DNA of 64,000 nucleotides from Rhynchopus euleeides (lineage: Eukaryota; Euglenozoa; Diplonemea; Diplonemida; Diplonemidae). The translations under genes and the position numbers were made by a program. The DNA lies in assembly GCA_963210315.1 (NCBI GenBank), contig OY723299.1, positions 992,001 through 1,056,000 of the forward strand, read 5' to 3'. The stretch's first letter is position 1. The number at the start of each line of letters is the position of its first letter. The notes beneath the pieces were generated by a model, which saw only the letters and a list, made by a program, of their open reading frames with translations, was not told the DNA's origin and made no database searches. This document shows positions 60,042 through 64,000 of the stretch, one piece after another.

Positions 60042-60458
60042 CAGTGATCTGAGTAGGTACCGTACCAGGTACTACCCCCCGGTACCCCCCGGGACTTCGA
60101 AAATCCAGACTTGGGTCCCAGCCCAAAAATTCTCAGAAATTAGGAATTTCCGGATCAATTCCGGCCAGTAGTGTGGTCATTTTGCTCTGGGAGATGAGTT
60201 TGGTTGGTCGCAAATTTTTTTTGACCTCACGTCCGAAGTACCCCCCCTCCATTTTTCATTTTGGGCTGGTCCACATTTCCTAATGAAAATCGAAAAAAAT
60301 TTGATTGGCCAAAAACTCATCTCCCAGAGCAAAGTGACCCCACCACAGCTCTGAAAAACGCCGGAAATGCAAATTTCGCGAAACTGAAAACGACCATTTT
60401 GGGGGTACCAGGGGGTACTACCCCCCGGTACCTGGTACGGTACCTACTCAGATCACTG
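60042..60458. mobile_element. TIR element with 7-bp target duplication (CAGTGATCTGAG ends)
   Basis: GTGCTCG flanks both sides (60035-60041, 60459-60465), and the empty site is in the duplicated segment near 62355. Arms CAGTGATCTGAGTAGGTACC with GGTACC/CCGG words. Inner inverted CTCTGGGAGATGAG is shared with 59334-59922. Confidence 0.92.
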
Positions 60459-60766
60459 GTGCTCGGGCCCAGCCTTCCGCGAGGGTGCTGGAACCGACAT
60501 GCCGCAGCCCCGTACGCGCAAGGACTTGGCTCCAAGACCAGGCACATGCCACAGGGGGGTGTGGGGGGCGGAGCCCCCCAGCCGCCGGAGGCCACGGTAG
60601 CGAACGTCTGTTGGCCTGGCTCCATAGTCGCATACGCTCAAGTACAACACAACTGACAGATAGCACATGTCGCATGGGGGGACGATAAATTGTCGCGCAA
60701 AGACACGCCACAGGGGGGTCTGGGGGGCGGAGCCCCCCAGCCGCCGGAGGCCACGGTAGTGAACAT

Positions 60767-60836
60767 CTGTTGGTTTGAGCTCGAGAGCAAGCCTCTCACA
60801 CCACCGCCCTCCGACCCCCCTCTCCACCCCCAGGCC
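60767..60836. repeat. ~70-bp repeat, TGTTGGTTTGAGCTCGAGAG
   Basis: Same block near 63874-63943, in direct orientation, ending in CTCTCCAC followed by CCCAGG. In the second copy of the duplication (near 62670) this block is replaced by other sequence. Confidence 0.8.
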
Positions 60837-60876
60837 TCTGGCTAATTCGGGTCGAACGTTAAGTTTCTCCGTGCCG

Positions 60877-61587
60877 CACGGTGGGATCTTGTAAATTTTA
60901 CATGTAAAAATACCGATTTTTACATGTATTATACATGTATAATACTTGCATGTCAACTATTATACATGTATAATACATGTATATGCCTGAAATATACATG
61001 TAAAATACATGTATATCAAGCAAAAATACATGTATAATAGTTGACATGTCAACTATTATACATGTATTTTTACTTGATATACATGTATTTTACATGTATA
61101 TTTCATGCATTTACATGTATTTTACATGTATAATACTTGTCATGCAAGTATTATACATGTAAAATACTTGCACGACAAGTAAAATACATGTATAATACTT
61201 GCATGACAAGTAAAATACTTGCATGCAAGTAAAATACTTGCATGCAAGTAAAATACATGTATTTTACTTGCATGCAAGTATTTTACTTGCCATGCAAGTA
61301 TTTTACATGTATAATACTTGCATGACAAGTATTATACATGTAAAATACATGTAAATGCATGAAATATACATGTAAAATACATGTATATCAAGTAAAAATA
61401 CATGTATAATAGTTGACATGCAACTATTATACATGTATTTTTACTTGATATACATGTATTTTACATGTATATTTCAGGCATATACATGTATTATACATGT
61501 ATAATAGTTGACATGCAAGTATTATACATGTATAATACATGTAAAAATCAGTATTTTTACATGTAAAATTTACAAGATCCCACCGTG
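60877..61587. repeat. Long foldback palindrome, full second copy
   Basis: 711 bp with ends CACGGTGGGATCTTGTAAAT and its inverse, extended outward by CCG/CGG. Same word set as 24196-24888 but different inner word order. It provides the uninterrupted sequence for the insertion at 41098/58514. Confidence 0.9.
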
Positions 61588-62672
61588 CGGGGGGGAGGGG
61601 GGGGGGGGGGCTACCCTACCCTACCCTAGGGTTGGGGCCGCCGGGGTCCCAGATTTTTTGGTAATTTCCAGGTGTGGGTAGGGGGACCTTTCAGGTGTGG
61701 CTCTATTTTGGGGGTATTTTGGCCGATTTTCGAAATCCTATTTTGGTTTTTTTGCACTTTTTTTGGGTGCTTTTTTGCACGATTTCTGTGCCTCAGACAC
61801 AGATTTTGGTGTGATTTTTGCGCTATTTTGATTCACTCGGCCTGACCGATGCATACGATTCGAAAAAATGGCGAAAAAATCGCTATCAACAACGGTGAAC
61901 GAATGGAGGTAGATGGGGAAGTGGAAGGGAGGACACAGCACGCCCTCTCACTGATCGCCATCTGTACACTACCTCTCTGTTCAAGGCGGTCAGTGTCACT
62001 TGATGGCGCTGCACACAAATCACTGCTACATCCCAGGGTGCCTTCCCTTGTGAGAATAGCGGAACTTCTGCGGTTGCAGTTTGGTGGTTGAGGCCGGCGG
62101 TGATATCACTTTGGTGACTGTGCTTCCTTCCCCCTGAGCTCGATCAGATCCAGGTCGACCTGGTGCTGCGTGGCTCCTGGTGTGTTATCTCTTTGCTTCC
62201 TCGCACACATACACGTGGTTCCGCGAATCGCCACGGATGCCCACCAAGTCGAACCCGAAACATGATCACGGGCCCACGACGACCCTTTCGAGATGTCATG
62301 GCCGCAAGCCCGCAAACCCGATCGCATTCGCAAGGTGGTTCGTCTCTTAGAGATCAGTGCTCGGGCCCAGCCTCCCGCGAGGGTGCTGGAACCGACATGC
62401 CGCAGCCCCGTACGCGCAAGGGCTTGGCTCCAAGACCAGGCACATGCCACAGGGGGGTGTGGGGGGCGGAGCCCCCCAGCCGCCGGAGGCCACGGTAGCG
62501 AACGTCTGTTGGCCTGGCTCCATAGTCGCATACGCTCAAGTACAACACAACTGACAGATAGCACATGTCGCATGGGGGGACGATAAATTGTCGCGCAAAG
62601 ACACGCCACAGGGGGGTCTGGGGGGCGGAGCCCCCCAGCCGCCGGAGGCCACGGTAGTGAACATCTGTTTTT
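61588..62672. repeat. Segmental duplication, copy 2
   Basis: Follows the full foldback exactly as copy 1 follows the split foldback, so the duplicated unit included the palindrome. It lacks the two TIR elements of copy 1. Contains two GGGGGGCGGAGCCCCCC stems (near 62460 and 62620). Confidence 0.9.
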
Positions 62673-63182
62673 TTTTCATGTCGCTCCCGTTGGTCACTTC
62701 GCTGCTTTGAGTCAGCCACGTGGCGGAAGCCGGACCGCAGGGAGGGGCGTTGCGCCCGTTGACGCCTCTCACTCCTCATGTGCCTTGAGTAGCTGCCAGG
62801 TGGGTCTGCTTTGAGGCGGGGAATCGCGTCAGGCCAAACAGCCACTGCGAGGACGTCTCCCCTAAAAGAAAAGAAAGAATGTGGGAAGGGGACGGGGGTG
62901 GGATGGGTGGGCAGCGCAAGCCGGAAGGAGCGCCTCCCATGGGGCGGAAGCTCACCCGACAGCATAAAATGCTGCGAAAACAACAAAAAAAGGGAAAATA
63001 AACCACGCACACCACAACATCAATAAAACCAAAGCCGTGCAGAAAGGGCCCCTCCGCATATATGAAACAGGGCACACAGCGGAAAAAGAGTTACCAGAGC
63101 TTGCTTTAGTTTCCCCTCGGAGGAGCGTAATCACAGGGGGCGCCACGTGAAGGCAGCAAGTTGGATTTTATCCCCCCTTAGG

Positions 63183-63234
63183 GGGAAGTCGGGTGGACTT
63201 GCCCCGTAGGAGGGGCAAGTCCACCCGACTTCCC
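63183..63234. repeat. Perfect 23-bp stem hairpin
   Basis: GGGAAGTCGGGTGGACTT plus GCCCC pairs with its full complement across the 6-base loop GTAGGA (63206-63211). A short T run (9 T) follows at 63239. Function unknown. Confidence 0.9.
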
Positions 63235-63482
63235 ATGGTTTTTTTTTCCCTCTTGTGTCCCATGCCTTGTTTGCAGTGATCGCATTGTTGGCCATCCTTG
63301 CTGTAGTTCGGCATGCCGCCCTTCCCACCTTCCCCCACCCCCTCCCCGGCGGTTTTGCTCTCCGTGTGGTTTGGTGGTACTGGTGAGCCATCTGGGGAAA
63401 GAACCTTGACAATCCCGGGCCGGCAGTACGTTCGTCACCCCCACGGGCTCGGCCGGTTTCTAAACCTTTAGGCAATCTACGT

Positions 63483-63649
63483 CCGCAGGCCAAGAACCCG
63501 GTGTGCAGATGCACGTTGGGAGCCCCCTGAAGTCCGCACACGCCCTCTCTGAGTAGTCCCCGACCAAGCGCTGGCCTCTCTGACCGACTACCATGCCGCC
63601 GCAGGCCAAGAACCCGGTGTGCCGAAGCACATTGGGAGCCCCCTGAAGT
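63483..63649. repeat. ~50-bp direct repeat pair
   Basis: CCGCAGGCCAAGAACCCGGT continuing to GGGAGCCCCCTGAAGTC occurs at 63483-63533 and 63599-63649 with a few differences. Confidence 0.85.
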
Positions 63650-64000
63650 CAACACAGCACCCCGCCAGTGGCTCCAGCTGTCCCTCCCCATGTCAGAGTT
63701 GACGGAAAAAGGCGGACCCTCTTTTGTCCCAGTGCTCCGTGCTATGCACTGGGACCCCGTTGCCCAGGCGGACCAGCCTGGGGGAGCCCTCGGGGTGTGG
63801 GGTTGAGTTTTACGACTTCCCTAGGTCTTAGGTAGTTTAAGGTCGTGCCCAGGACCTGGTGCGAGGTGCCAGGATCTGTTGGTTTGAGCTCGAGAGCAAG
63901 CCTCTCACACCACCGCCCTCCGACCCCCCTCTCCACGCCCCAGGTGCAACATTTTTTTGCACCCGGAAAATGTGTTCTTTTGACTGTTTGAGCACATCCA

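Larger units (their letters stand above)
58718..60876. repeat. Segmental duplication, copy 1
   Basis: From the G tract and CTACCCTACCCTACCCTAGG motif to GGGGGGCGGAGCCCCCC-containing repeats. It matches 61588-62672 except for two TIR-element insertions present only here (59334-59922, 60042-60458) and a diverged ~60-base patch before 59930. The ORFs inside (for example 58977-59219) have no recognised domain. Confidence 0.9.
62673..64000. other. No supported gene
   Basis: The minus-strand frames at 62776-63075 (with a Cys/Phe/Val-rich hydrophobic run) and 63131-63691 have no recognised domain. A strong hairpin and a direct repeat lie here and are listed separately. Confidence 0.4.

Overview
The window is eukaryotic nuclear DNA, probably from a protist alga. 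The evidence is single-exon or sparsely interrupted host-type genes (SLC6 transporter, kelch protein, DUF4116 repeats), very long G/C homopolymer tracts, no operons, and a dense load of transposable elements. The mixture would suit a chromerid such as Chromera velia, but that species guess is inference from gene content and was not tested. No rRNA, tRNA, CRISPR array or prokaryotic signal was recognised.

Layout. 1-19 kb is gene-sparse, G-tract-rich DNA with a C2H2 zinc-finger ORF (4.5-5.9 kb), a kelch-repeat gene (9.1-10.5 kb), a frameshifted ubiquitin-like/DUF4116 gene (11.9-12.9 kb) and an intact SLC6-type Na+-coupled symporter (16.1-17.9 kb), plus short inverted-repeat elements. 19.0-24.2 kb holds a tyrosine-recombinase (YR) retrotransposon (element C, minus strand: gag, YR, RT-RNase H) inserted in a terminal-inverted-repeat (TIR) element. 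24.2-25.2 kb has a ~690-bp foldback palindrome and a TA-flanked TIR element. 26.4-30.3 kb encodes a two-frame transposase-like protein. 30.5-38 kb is repeats only: palindromic elements, a 10-bp array, minisatellites and a duplicated 0.4-kb block. 38.2-40.8 kb is the 3' part of a LINE-like element with a PD-(D/E)XK-like nuclease, an OTU protease and a zinc-binding tail.

40.8-58.7 kb is the centrepiece, a nest of insertions about six levels deep: foldback palindrome > TIR element with TA target duplication > YR retrotransposon A > YR retrotransposon B > YR retrotransposon A' > A''. Each boundary can be placed to the base because the interrupted reading frames or repeats rejoin exactly. All complete elements carry split direct repeats (A1 - genes - B1 - A2 - B2), the arrangement known from PAT/Ngaro elements, but the gene order is gag - YR - RT/RNase H with the RT frame open across YR, which recalls DIRS-1. 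58.7-62.7 kb is a tandem duplication whose second copy acts as an uninterrupted control for several insertions. 62.7-64 kb has no recognisable gene.

How the parts work together. In each YR element, gag would form the particle, RT-RNase H would copy the RNA into a circle through the B1-A2 junction, and YR would recombine the circle into the target without target-site duplication. Repeat pairs A1/A2 and B1/B2 look identical within each element by eye, which suggests recent insertions. A second set of elements shares 7-bp target duplications and 5'-CA...TG-3' ends; no transposase for it is seen here.
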